Below are positions 40,585 to 48,259 of a DNA stretch of 64,000 nt, in pieces. Position numbers and translations under genes: made by a program. The notes beneath the pieces were generated by a model. The model saw only the letters and a program-made list of their open reading frames with translations. It was not told the origin of the DNA and made no database searches. Within the stretch, counting starts at the first letter, position 1. Each line of letters starts with the position of its first letter. Origin of the DNA: Herbidospora cretacea (GTDB lineage: Bacteria; Actinomycetota; Actinomycetes; Streptosporangiales; Streptosporangiaceae); contig NZ_BBXG01000002.1 of NCBI RefSeq assembly GCF_001570605.1, positions 94,549 through 158,548 on the forward strand, given 5' to 3'.

Positions 40585-42881
40585 TGCGCAAGAGTTCGGC
40601 CCCGTCCCTGCAACTGGTGCAGGACGCCTCCATGGAGCGGCTGGCCGCCGCTGCCGCCTCCAAAATCGGGGTGCTGGTCCCGCCGTGGCTGATCCTGGGT
40701 GCCGAGGCCGCCACGGCGGCCATCTCCCACGCGCTGTGGGGTGAGGCCCCGGCGGTGACGTGGGCGGCCATGGGCTCCACGCTCGCCACCACCGTCCTGA
40801 CCGGTCTGACGTGGGCGATCACCCACCAGCGCAGGATGATCGGACGGCTGCACGCCACCTTGACCACCGCCGCCGCCGGCGGCTGGTTCACCACCGTCAC
40901 CGTCACCGGCCTGGACACGCCCGTCGTGACCGGCGCGCTGTTCTTCGGCGGCGGCGCACTGGCGCTGTCGTGGAACATCCGCACTGTCATCCGCTCTGGC
41001 CCCGGCAGCGAGGACGGGGACGGCGGGGACACGCTGGCCCGGCTGTTTTCCCGCCGCCGGGACGAGGCCGGTCTCAAGGGCGCCCGGGTGCGGACGACCG
41101 AGGTCACCGACAACAAGGTCAAGGGCAAGATGCAGCTGCCGCCCGGGGAGAAGACAGCCGACGACGCGATCAAAGCCGCCGACCGGCTCGAATCGGGGAT
41201 GCAGCTGCCGCCCGGCAGCGTGACCATCGCCCGCGACGACGACCGCGCCGACCAGGCCGTCATCACCGTGTCCGACCCGCGCGCCATCCGCCGGCCGATC
41301 CCCTGGCCCGGCCCCTCCCACCCCGGCGCGTCGGTGGACAAGCCGCTGCGGATCGGGCTCTACCAGGACGGCGACGACGTCGAATACCGGTTCGTCGGCC
41401 ACCACTTGCAGATCATGGGGATGACCGGTTCCGGCAAGTCGATCGGAGGCGCGTGGAACATCATCGGCGAACTGATCAGCCGCAAGGACGTCGCGGTGTT
41501 CTCCATCGACCTCAGCAAGGACGACCAGACCATGGGTCCGCTGCGGGAAGGGCTGCACCGCTTCGAGACCGGCAAGGCCGGTGCGGTGGACCTGATCCGC
41601 GCCATGCACAAGGCCATCCCGGCGCGGACCAAGTGGCTGGCCGAACGTGGCTACAGCAACTGGGAACCCGGCTGCGGGCTGACCTACTGGTTCCTGCACG
41701 TGGAGGAACTCCCCAAGCTGGTCGGCGAACTCGGGGGCGAGGATGAGGAACGCCTCGGGGAGATCCTCAAGGAGATCCGATCGGCTGGTGGCGGTGTGAT
41801 CCTTTCGCTTCAGCGGGCTGACTACACGCAGATCCCGACGCTGTTCCGCTCGCAGATGGCCAAGATGTGCTTCGGGCTGTCCGACCCCGACGACGTCAAG
41901 TACGGCACCTCAGCGCGGCAGCGCAAGGCCGACGTGGAGCCGCACGAGTGGGAAGACCACTACCCCGGCATGGCCTACCTGGACGGCAAGAGCGTCCGCA
42001 CCACCCACTACGCGATGCCGCTGCGCACCTACTCGTGGGGGCGCAACAGCGCCGAGGCCCGCGCCGCGATGATGGCCCACGCCGCCGCCTTCCCCGCCGC
42101 CGGCAAGAAGGTCGACCCGTTCACCGCTGGTATCGCCCGCCCGACCGGCCCGGCCCGCACCCCGGCCCCGCCGCTCACCCCGCCGCCCGCCGCGTTCGAC
42201 GAGGGGCAGGACGACGGGTCGGAGCGTGAGGAGTTCGCGGCCGAGTTCGCTGAGCTGCTGGCCGCCGCCGCATCGCTGGTCATCGCCCGCCAGAACGCCT
42301 CCCCGGCTCTGCTGCAAAGCAGGCTTCGCATCCCTGCCGAGGACTGCCTTCGCCTCCTGGAGGCCCTGGAGCGCAAAGACATCGTCGGCCCGCCCCACCC
42401 CGGCGGGGACGAGCGACCGGTTCTCATCGCAGCCGATGACACCGCCACCATCCTGAGCGTGGTCGACCACCTGCGCACCACCGGCGATCCGGTCGCTGAG
42501 GCGCTGGCGGGCAGTGAGGACCCCGACCCGTCCGTCACCGCCGGGCACGGCGACCGGGTGCAGGAGCCGACCCAGGCCGAAGCCGACGCCTACCAGGCCG
42601 ACGCGCCCGCCCCGAAGATGGCCCCCGAGGCAGCCCGCGGCTTGGTCTACGCCTGGCTGCGCCAGCGCCGACAAGCCGGTCGGCCCACCTTCACCGCCAC
42701 CGACCGCGACCTGACCGCCATCCGCACCCAGACCGGCAACAGCCGCGCCTGGACCTACAAGATCCTGACCGCCCTCCACCAGCGGGGCGTCCTGGACGTC
42801 GACACCTCCGACAGCGTCCGCACCTACACCATCAAGGACCTGTCCCCCCTCGACCGCGAGGACCACGCCACCGCCGCCTGA
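40584..42881 (+). CDS. FtsK/TraB-type conjugal DNA translocase
   Basis: 765 residues (766 if the GTG at 40581 is used). N-terminal membrane region (TAAISHALWGEAPAVTWAAMGSTLATTVLTGLTWAIT, GALFFGGGALALSWNI). Motor domain with Walker A GMTGSGKSIGG near residue 280 and a hydrophobic Walker B-like segment ending HVEELPK near 375. The C-terminal region has a winged-helix-like part (PALLQSRLRIPAEDCLRLLEALERKDIVGP) that could read the clt repeats. It is the single protein needed for double-stranded AICE transfer from cell to cell. It forms the end of the rightward transfer operon. Confidence 0.85.
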   Translation: MRKSSAPSLQLVQDASMERLAAAAASKIGVLVPPWLILGAEAATAAISHALWGEAPAVTWAAMGSTLATTVLTGLTWAITHQRRMIGRLHATLTTAAAGGWFTTVTVTGLDTPVVTGALFFGGGALALSWNIRTVIRSGPGSEDGDGGDTLARLFSRRRDEAGLKGARVRTTEVTDNKVKGKMQLPPGEKTADDAIKAADRLESGMQLPPGSVTIARDDDRADQAVITVSDPRAIRRPIPWPGPSHPGASVDKPLRIGLYQDGDDVEYRFVGHHLQIMGMTGSGKSIGGAWNIIGELISRKDVAVFSIDLSKDDQTMGPLREGLHRFETGKAGAVDLIRAMHKAIPARTKWLAERGYSNWEPGCGLTYWFLHVEELPKLVGELGGEDEERLGEILKEIRSAGGGVILSLQRADYTQIPTLFRSQMAKMCFGLSDPDDVKYGTSARQRKADVEPHEWEDHYPGMAYLDGKSVRTTHYAMPLRTYSWGRNSAEARAAMMAHAAAFPAAGKKVDPFTAGIARPTGPARTPAPPLTPPPAAFDEGQDDGSEREEFAAEFAELLAAAASLVIARQNASPALLQSRLRIPAEDCLRLLEALERKDIVGPPHPGGDERPVLIAADDTATILSVVDHLRTTGDPVAEALAGSEDPDPSVTAGHGDRVQEPTQAEADAYQADAPAPKMAPEAARGLVYAWLRQRRQAGRPTFTATDRDLTAIRTQTGNSRAWTYKILTALHQRGVLDVDTSDSVRTYTIKDLSPLDREDHATAA

Positions 42882-42890
42882 CATCGCCTC

Positions 42891-42912
42891 GGGGCAGCCG
42901 CCGGGCTGCCCC
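42891..42912. terminator. Hairpin after the TraB gene
   Basis: GGGGCAGCC and GGCTGCCCC form a 9-bp stem with a 4-base loop, 10 bp after the TraB stop. No T run follows, so it is a weak intrinsic terminator or a stabilising hairpin. Confidence 0.5.
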
Positions 42913-42976
42913 GACCGGTCCGGCCGCCTCGCGTGCGGCTGCGCGTGGGACGCGCCGCACCCGCGCCGATGATCTT

Positions 42977-43121
42977 GTCACGGCCCCGTCACGAGCACTG
43001 TCACGGGCGCTGTCACCCCTGCCGTCACGGCCCTGTCACGGGCGCGCTGTCACAGCGTCACACCGCCCCTGACCTGTAACACCCATCCCCCACCCCTTTC
43101 CGTGACACCCGCGCGTGTCAC
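42977..43121. repeat. GTCAC iteron-like array before the replication genes
   Basis: GTCAC starts at 42977, 42988, 43000, 43012, 43024, 43035, 43049 and 43057, then inverted GTGAC at 43102 and a further GTCAC at 43117. The first six are 11-12 bp apart, one per DNA turn on one face. No gene is present here. An iteron-type replication origin or an operator for the replication operon fits. Confidence 0.7.
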
Positions 43122-43139
43122 GCGATCAAGGAGACACCC

Positions 43140-43358
43140 ATGAACGCCGCAACCGGTCGGCGGCATCGCTGGACCCATCACGACAAGAACCACGCCACCT
43201 GCCAGCACTGCGGGACGCGAGCGCAGAAGCGCCCTTCCCCGTACGGCCGCCGCTGGTGGACCGAATGGCATCTGCCCGACGGCACGACCCGCGACAACTA
43301 CAACGGCCAGCCCACTCCCCCATGCCTGACCGCCGACGACGCCCGGAAGGAAACGTGA
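43140..43358 (+). CDS. Small protein with zinc-like C-x-x-C, unknown
   Basis: 72 residues, MNAATGRRHRWTHHDKNHATCQHCGTRAQKRPSPYGRRWWTEWHLPDGTTRDN. AAGGAG before the ATG. Basic, with C-x-x-C and several histidines, so DNA- or RNA-binding is plausible. It starts right after the GTCAC array and overlaps the next start (GTGA). Confidence 0.6.
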   Translation: MNAATGRRHRWTHHDKNHATCQHCGTRAQKRPSPYGRRWWTEWHLPDGTTRDNYNGQPTPPCLTADDARKET

Positions 43359-43495
43359 GTGGACTACTGGGCCCCTGCAACTACGGTTCGGGGCCGTGCG
43401 GGAAACGTCCCACCCGGCCCTACCCGTGCGGCCCCCGGTGTGCGGAGCACGCTCCCGCAGTGCTCCGCAAGGAGGAGAACAGCGATGTCTCCTGA
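43355..43495 (+). CDS. 46-residue cysteine-rich peptide
   Basis: Starts at GTG 43355 overlapping the previous stop. PCNYGSGPCGKRPTRPYPCGPRCAEHAP has four cysteines in two pairs; related small Cys-rich peptides occur upstream of prim-pol genes in other actinomycete elements. Its end overlaps the prim-pol start by 11 bp. Confidence 0.6.
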   Translation: MSGLLGPCNYGSGPCGKRPTRPYPCGPRCAEHAPAVLRKEENSDVS

Positions 43496-44393
43496 CCTCA
43501 CCCGCTACGCCCTGGCCGCCGCCGCCCGAGGCTGGCACGTCTTCCCCCTCGTCGTCGGCGGGAAGGTGCCACCCCAAAGGTTCGACCGGTGGGAAGAACG
43601 CGCGACCACCGACCCCGAGGTCATCCGCCGCTGGTGGTCCAAGCCGTTCAACATCGGCATCGCATGCGGCCCCTCCCGGCTGGTGGTGCTGGACCTGGAC
43701 AAGCCCAAGCAGAAGGAGGGGGCTTCGCCCCCGCCACCCTTTGACCTGCCGGGCGTCACTGACGGGGCCGACGCCATGGCGCTGGTCTGCGAACGCGCCG
43801 GACAGCCCTTCCCTACGTGGGAAACCTTCCAGGTCAGCACCCGTCGCGGCGGAATCCACCTCTACTACGCCGCGCCGCCAGATGGCCCCGAGCTGCGCAA
43901 CACCGAGGGAGACAAGGGCAACGGGCTGGGCTGGCTGATCGACACCCGCGCGGCCGGCGGCTATGTCGTCGCCCCCGGCAGCTTCGTCGACCTGCCTGAC
44001 GGCACCGGACCCTATGAGGTCGTCTACAACGCGGCCCCGGCCCCGCTGCCCCCCTGGCTGTCCAAGCGCCTTTCAACCCCGCCACGGCAGGCCGCCACGC
44101 CCCTCCGGCTGGAGCTGCCCCGTGACCGGCGCGGCGCGTTCCTGCACGCCGCTATCAACGGAGAACTCGCCAAGCTGGCCGCCGCGCCCCTCGGGCAGCG
44201 CAATCGCACCCTCTACCTGGCCGCGACCGCTCTCGGGCAACTGGTGGCGGGCGGGGCGCTGGACGAACAGGAGGTCAAAGACCTGCTTGGACAGGGAGGG
44301 GTGGACGCCGGGCTCACCCCGTCCGAGACCCGCCTCACCATCGCGTCCGGACTCAAGAACGGTGCCCGACGACCCCGCGCCCTGGCCGCATGA
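43485..44393 (+). CDS. Bifunctional DNA primase/polymerase (prim-pol), replication initiator
   Basis: 302 residues. The prim-pol domain is clear: ALAAAARGWHVFPLVVGGKVPPQRFDRWEERATTDPEVIRRWW opening, the metal-binding LVVLDLD strand (DxD), and RRGGIHLYYAAPP with the catalytic GxH. AAGGAGG precedes the ATG. AICEs of the pSAM2-like group use this with a helicase-like partner in place of a RepSA initiator; it would make and extend primers at the element's origin. The GTCAC array lies about 360 bp upstream. Confidence 0.87.
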   Translation: MSPDLTRYALAAAARGWHVFPLVVGGKVPPQRFDRWEERATTDPEVIRRWWSKPFNIGIACGPSRLVVLDLDKPKQKEGASPPPPFDLPGVTDGADAMALVCERAGQPFPTWETFQVSTRRGGIHLYYAAPPDGPELRNTEGDKGNGLGWLIDTRAAGGYVVAPGSFVDLPDGTGPYEVVYNAAPAPLPPWLSKRLSTPPRQAATPLRLELPRDRRGAFLHAAINGELAKLAAAPLGQRNRTLYLAATALGQLVAGGALDEQEVKDLLGQGGVDAGLTPSETRLTIASGLKNGARRPRALAA

Positions 44394-44412
44394 GCTACAG
44401 AGAGAGATCCAC

Positions 44413-45573
44413 ATGACCACGTCACCACCCGCAAGCGGCGCTGACCTACTCGACGAACTGCGCGCCGCGCTGACCCGCTACGTCATCCTGCCCAGCGAAC
44501 ACGCCGCCAACGCCGTCACGCTCTGGGTCGCGGCCACGCACGCCCAACCCGCGTGGGCTCACGCGCCCCGGCTGGTCATCCGCGCTCCCGAGAAGCGGTG
44601 CGGGAAATCCCGGCTGCTGGACATCGTGGAAGCCACCTGCCACGACCCGTTCATCACGGTCAACAGCAGCAGCGCGGCGGTCTACCGCTCCATCAGCAGC
44701 GACCCGCCCACCATGCTGGTCGATGAGGCCGACACCATCTTCGGCCCCAAAAGCGACGGGAACGAGGACCTTCGCGGGCTGCTCAACGCCGGGCACCAGC
44801 GCAACCGCCCGGCCAAGAGGTACGACGCCACGACCGGCCGTGTCGAGTCCATTCCGACCTTCTGCATGGCGGCTCTGGCGGGCATCGGAGCGATGCCCGA
44901 CACCATCGAAGACCGCGCGGTCGTGGTCCGCATGCGCCGGCGCCTGACCGGTGAGACCGTCGCCCCCTATCGTCACCGCCGCGACCGCCCGCCGCTGCGC
45001 CAGCTGGCTGAGGACATCGCGGCCTGGCTGCGCGCCGACCTGGCCGCGCTGGAACAGGCCGAACCGCCCATGCCGGTCGAAGACCGGGCCGCCGACACCT
45101 GGGAGTCCCTGGTGGTCGTGGCCGACTTCGCTGGCGGCCACTGGCCCGACCGCGCCCGGCAGGCCGTACTCGCGCTGACCGCCGAGGCCGACGACAACGG
45201 CCAGCCCTCACCGCGTATCCGCCTGCTGGCCGACTGCCGGACCGCGTTCGGCACCGACACCGCTCTCCCGACCGCCGTCCTGCTGGAGCGGCTCAAGGAC
45301 GACCCCGAATCCCCGTGGGTCGACTACGGCCCCGCCGGGCTGACCGCCATGAAGCTGGGCGTCCTGCTGCGCGAGTACGACATCCGCTCCACCACCATCC
45401 GTTTCCCGCCCCCAACCGGACAGGCGAAGGGCTACCAGCGGGCCGACTTCGCCGACGCCTGGCAGCGCTACTGCCCCGAGATCGAGACCGCCGAACGGGC
45501 CGCACTCATCCCCCTGGACCGGGGAAGCCGTCCCGGTCGTACCAGCCTCAACATCGCAGCTCAGAGGGGATGA
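44413..45573 (+). CDS. DUF3631 ATPase, replication partner
   Basis: 386 residues. Walker A-like RAPEKRCGKSRLLDIVEATC, Walker B TMLVDEADTIFG, then sensor-like IPTFCMAALAGIGAMPDTIEDRAVVVRMRR, followed by the DUF3631 region to the C terminus. DUF3631 often lies C-terminal to helicase/primase modules of actinomycete elements. Directly downstream of prim-pol, it is probably the helicase or loader of the replicon. It ends 142 bp before xis. Confidence 0.82.
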   Translation: MTTSPPASGADLLDELRAALTRYVILPSEHAANAVTLWVAATHAQPAWAHAPRLVIRAPEKRCGKSRLLDIVEATCHDPFITVNSSSAAVYRSISSDPPTMLVDEADTIFGPKSDGNEDLRGLLNAGHQRNRPAKRYDATTGRVESIPTFCMAALAGIGAMPDTIEDRAVVVRMRRRLTGETVAPYRHRRDRPPLRQLAEDIAAWLRADLAALEQAEPPMPVEDRAADTWESLVVVADFAGGHWPDRARQAVLALTAEADDNGQPSPRIRLLADCRTAFGTDTALPTAVLLERLKDDPESPWVDYGPAGLTAMKLGVLLREYDIRSTTIRFPPPTGQAKGYQRADFADAWQRYCPEIETAERAALIPLDRGSRPGRTSLNIAAQRG

Positions 45574-45582
45574 GGCTTTTCC

Positions 45583-45655
45583 GGTGGTACGGCACAAGCC
45601 GTACCACCAAAAAAGCCGTACCGGGCCTGACCTGCAAAAACAAGCCTGGTACGGC
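45583..45655. promoter_or_regulatory. GGTACGGC palindromes upstream of xis-int
   Basis: GGTGGTACGGC-ACAA-GCCGTACCACC (45583-45608) is a perfect 11-bp inverted repeat. Further half-sites GCCGTACC (45615-45622) and GGTACGGC (45648-45655) face each other. All lie between the DUF3631 gene and xis, so they are candidate operators controlling excision genes. A hairpin role is possible too. Confidence 0.55.
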
Positions 45656-45714
45656 TGTTACGGCTACCCCCCTCAAACCTGACACGCCTGCTCTCAAAAT
45701 CGTGGAGAACCGCC

Positions 45715-45933
45715 ATGAACCCCGGACAGAGCAAGCCCCATTCCGACGACCTAGAGCTGTACCGCATCCCCGATGTCATGCGCCTGCTCAAGCTCAGCCG
45801 CAGCAGCGTCTACGAGCAGTTGCGGAGCGCGCGACTGCGCTCCGTCCGTCAAGGACGTTTGCGACTCGTACCCGCGAAGGCCATCCGCGAGTACATCGCC
45901 CTCTTGGAGACCGAAGCAAAGGAGGCCGCGTGA
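45715..45933 (+). CDS. xis: Excisionase (Xis), AlpA/MerR-like HTH
   Basis: 72 residues, LELYRIPDVMRLLKLSRSSVYEQLRSARLRSVRQGRLRLVPAKAIREYIALLE, the classic winged-helix excisionase with HTH LKLSRSSVYEQLRSARL. The stop overlaps the integrase GTG by 4 bp, so the two are co-translated. It would bend attR/attL DNA to drive excision. Confidence 0.88.
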   Translation: MNPGQSKPHSDDLELYRIPDVMRLLKLSRSSVYEQLRSARLRSVRQGRLRLVPAKAIREYIALLETEAKEAA

Positions 45934-47099
45934 CCAAACGCAGGAGCAGAGGAGACGGCGGGCTCCATTGGGACCCCGTCCGCGAGCGCTGGATCGCTAC
46001 CGTGACGGTCGGCTATACCCCGGCCGGAAAGCGCATCGTCAAGAAGGCCAGCGACAAGGACAAGACGAAAGCGCGGGAAAAACTGAAGGCGATAATCAAG
46101 GATTACGAGGATGGACTCACCGCCAACTCACACAACTACACCGTTGCCGACACCGTGAAATACTGGCTTACTCACGGGCTTAAAGGCCGTGACCCGCGAA
46201 CGGTCACCCTCTACACGGAGTTCGCGGAGAACCACATCATCTCTGCCTTAGGCGCGAGGAAACTCCGAGACCTGTCAGTCGAAGACGTGGACAAATGGCT
46301 AGCGGACAAATCGGCTAGCCTAAGCACGCGAACCCTCAAGATGCTTCATTCGATCCTGAATCGAGCCGTAAAGAACGCGATGCGGCGCGACAAGGTCAAA
46401 CGGAACGTCGTGGACCTCTGCGAGGTGCCCGAGGGACGTGTAGGGCGCCCGTCAAAGGCGTTCACGCTCGATCAGGCTAGCGCTCTGCTGGCAGCAACCG
46501 AGCAAGCCCACGTACGTATGTGTGCCTATATCGTCCTGTCGCTACTCACGGGCGCTCGAACAGAAGAATTGCGAGCCCTTACGTGGCCCCACGTCGTAAC
46601 CTTCGACAAGGAGCACAAGGCATGGCGCCCGGTCGGGGACGCGGGATGGGGGCATGGAGAGTTCGCCATGTATGTATGGCGTTCGGTTCGGCGAAAGGGC
46701 GACACCAAGACGGCGAAATCCCGCCGGACTCTCAAGCTCCCTCAGCGGTGTGCGCGAGCATTACACGCGCTATGGGAATCACAGGATAACGACCGTCAGC
46801 AGCCCAACGCGGAATTAGTGTTCCGCACCCAGAATGGAACAGCTCTCAGCGCTGGAAACGTCCGCCGTGACTTCAGGAAGGTGGTCAACGCGGCCGGACT
46901 CGACGGCGATGCGTGGACTCCGAAGGAACTGCGACACAGCTTCGTGTCGCTGCTCTCAGACTCAGGCGTCCCCATCGAAGACATCTCGCGCCTAGTAGGT
47001 CACGCTAACACTGTGGTTACAGAGACCGTGTACCGTCACCAAATCCGCCCTGTCATGCAGGAAGGCGCGACGGCCATGGATGTCATCTTCCGAAGCTAA
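45930..47099 (+). CDS. int: Tyrosine integrase
   Basis: 389 residues from GTG 45930 with GGAGG upstream. N-terminal arm-binding part (SRGDGGLHWDPVRERWIATVTVGYTPAGKRIVKKAS), core-binding domain near 70-155 (TVADTVKYWLTHGLKGRDPRTVTLYTEF), then catalytic domain with Arg in LLTGARTEELRALTW, His-x-x-Arg in ELRHSFVSLL, GHAN (His) and the tyrosine in TETVYRHQ. It joins element and tRNA-Ala. The strong terminator at 47128 closes the transcript. Confidence 0.92.
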   Translation: MTKRRSRGDGGLHWDPVRERWIATVTVGYTPAGKRIVKKASDKDKTKAREKLKAIIKDYEDGLTANSHNYTVADTVKYWLTHGLKGRDPRTVTLYTEFAENHIISALGARKLRDLSVEDVDKWLADKSASLSTRTLKMLHSILNRAVKNAMRRDKVKRNVVDLCEVPEGRVGRPSKAFTLDQASALLAATEQAHVRMCAYIVLSLLTGARTEELRALTWPHVVTFDKEHKAWRPVGDAGWGHGEFAMYVWRSVRRKGDTKTAKSRRTLKLPQRCARALHALWESQDNDRQQPNAELVFRTQNGTALSAGNVRRDFRKVVNAAGLDGDAWTPKELRHSFVSLLSDSGVPIEDISRLVGHANTVVTETVYRHQIRPVMQEGATAMDVIFRS

Positions 47100-47127
47100 G
47101 CCAAGAGATAACAATGCAAAATTCGCC

Positions 47128-47167
47128 AACGCCCCGTTGCCATATCCGGTAGCGGGGCGTTAGTTTT
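47128..47167 (+). terminator. Terminator after the integrase
   Basis: AACGCCCCG pairs with CGGGGCGTT around TTGCC...GGTAG, followed by AGTTTTAAT. It ends the xis-int transcript and lies between two convergent genes. The hairpin is related in sequence to the one at 48222. Confidence 0.82.
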
Positions 47168-47185
47168 AATCGTCGGAATTCTAGA

Positions 47186-48049
47186 TTATTCCCAGCCCGA
47201 ACCTACTTGGTTGGCTAGCGGGCGAAGGGCCACTAGCATGACAGCCGCTTGATTGTTCTTGCTCCACGTCGCACCCACCATTCTCGCTTTCGTGGGTAGT
47301 CCGGATTGCTTTAGGGCCTCCGGCCCGACTGGCGCTGTGTCCATTCCGTTGACAATCAAGGACGGAATAAAGACGTCGTCGATGTTCCCGAATACTTGAG
47401 CCTCTCCGGAACCGTCCGGAAGCATGTGAGATGAAACACAAGATTCGCTAACGAGATCTTGGGATCTCATTGCGGCCTTGCGGCTTACATTGGCAGCATG
47501 CGCGCGGAGCGCCTTTGGTGTTCGACGCCTCGACATCTCATCCGCCAAGTCAGCTATCTCGTCCTCATCTGTAGCGCTCTTTTGTCCAGTAACAAAGCAC
47601 TCGACACCTCTTATTCGCACATGGCTGACGAATAACTGATCGGCCGGTACAGGCAGATCCGGACCTCGGAGGCTCTGAAAGTTTGAAATCGTATATATAT
47701 GCGGGATCTGATTACTGTAAGCAAGAAGCGTAAATGTGTGATGTCTCTGACTTGCCGAAATTCGTTTTAGCCAGACACTCCCTTTGCTTTGTATCTGATC
47801 AACCACTTCCTTCATAGACCGATTTCCCGGCTTATGAGAAAGTACTCGCCCGAGCCATTCTGCCGTATTGTGGTTGCCCGCTTCAGCGATGCCCGTATAG
47901 CAAAGCAGCCCCGACCAGTCCCGATAGTGAAGTACCACTTGCTTTTGCGCGGAGCTGCTACGGATCTGTGCAGTGCCAGCGTACGTCAGGCGAAAATCTG
48001 AAGTTTGAACAGCAAGGGCTCGTGTGGCGACGGAAATATTAAGCGTCAT
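47186..48049 (-). CDS. Ntn-hydrolase-like (proteasome-fold) cargo protein
   Basis: 287 residues taking the ATG at 48049. After Met removal, Thr is residue 1 and D17 and R19 fall exactly where proteasome beta subunits have them (TLNISVATRALAVQTSDFRL), with a lysine at 35 near the usual K33 site (AQKQVVLHY). VVLHYRDWSGLLCYTGIAE resembles the following strand. The C-terminal half is not recognised. An open frame extends to 48184 but the added 45 residues read unlike protein and would bury the nucleophile. GC is about 50%, much lower than the backbone. A free-standing peptidase- or amidase-like enzyme is inferred. Confidence 0.6.
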   Translation of the reverse strand: MTLNISVATRALAVQTSDFRLTYAGTAQIRSSSAQKQVVLHYRDWSGLLCYTGIAEAGNHNTAEWLGRVLSHKPGNRSMKEVVDQIQSKGSVWLKRISASQRHHTFTLLAYSNQIPHIYTISNFQSLRGPDLPVPADQLFVSHVRIRGVECFVTGQKSATDEDEIADLADEMSRRRTPKALRAHAANVSRKAAMRSQDLVSESCVSSHMLPDGSGEAQVFGNIDDVFIPSLIVNGMDTAPVGPEALKQSGLPTKARMVGATWSKNNQAAVMLVALRPLANQVGSGWE

Positions 48050-48202
48050 GTGATCTTCATCGCCTTCTACGCGATGGCCTTCATCAGCCTCTGAGCAATC
48101 GTTAAGCCGTGCGTGCCTAGGCAGAGGGCGACTGACTACAGGAGCAAGCGCAAGATGGCACGAGTGCTCGATGAACGTCATCACTTGGTCGTTCAGGGGA
48201 TA

Positions 48203-48220
48203 GTCACTCAGTTAGTCACC
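48203..48220 (+). promoter_or_regulatory. Right copy of the 18-bp end motif
   Basis: GTCACTCAGTTAGTCACC, one mismatch from 32351-32368, in the same orientation. It lies 42 bp from the start of attR and precedes the terminator-like hairpin at 48222. Candidate integrase or Xis arm site. Confidence 0.5.
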
Positions 48221-48221
48221 T

Positions 48222-48256
48222 ACGCCCCGCTACCTTGATCGGTAACGGGGCGTTTT
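48222..48256 (+). terminator. Element-borne hairpin behind tRNA-Ala
   Basis: ACGCCCCGCTACC and GGTAACGGGGCGT form the stem with a TTGATC loop and TTTT on the + strand. It sits 4 bp downstream of the tRNA's CCA end on the tRNA-coding strand, and stands in for the stranded host terminator at 32151. On the leftward RNA no T run follows, so termination of the tRNA transcript may be weaker. Confidence 0.7.
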
Positions 48257-48259
48257 GGC

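Noticed and set aside
42977-43121. GTCAC array as a CRISPR
   Set aside because: The unit is 5-6 bp with 6-7 bp gaps; no 24-40 bp repeat with spacer units and no Cas gene.
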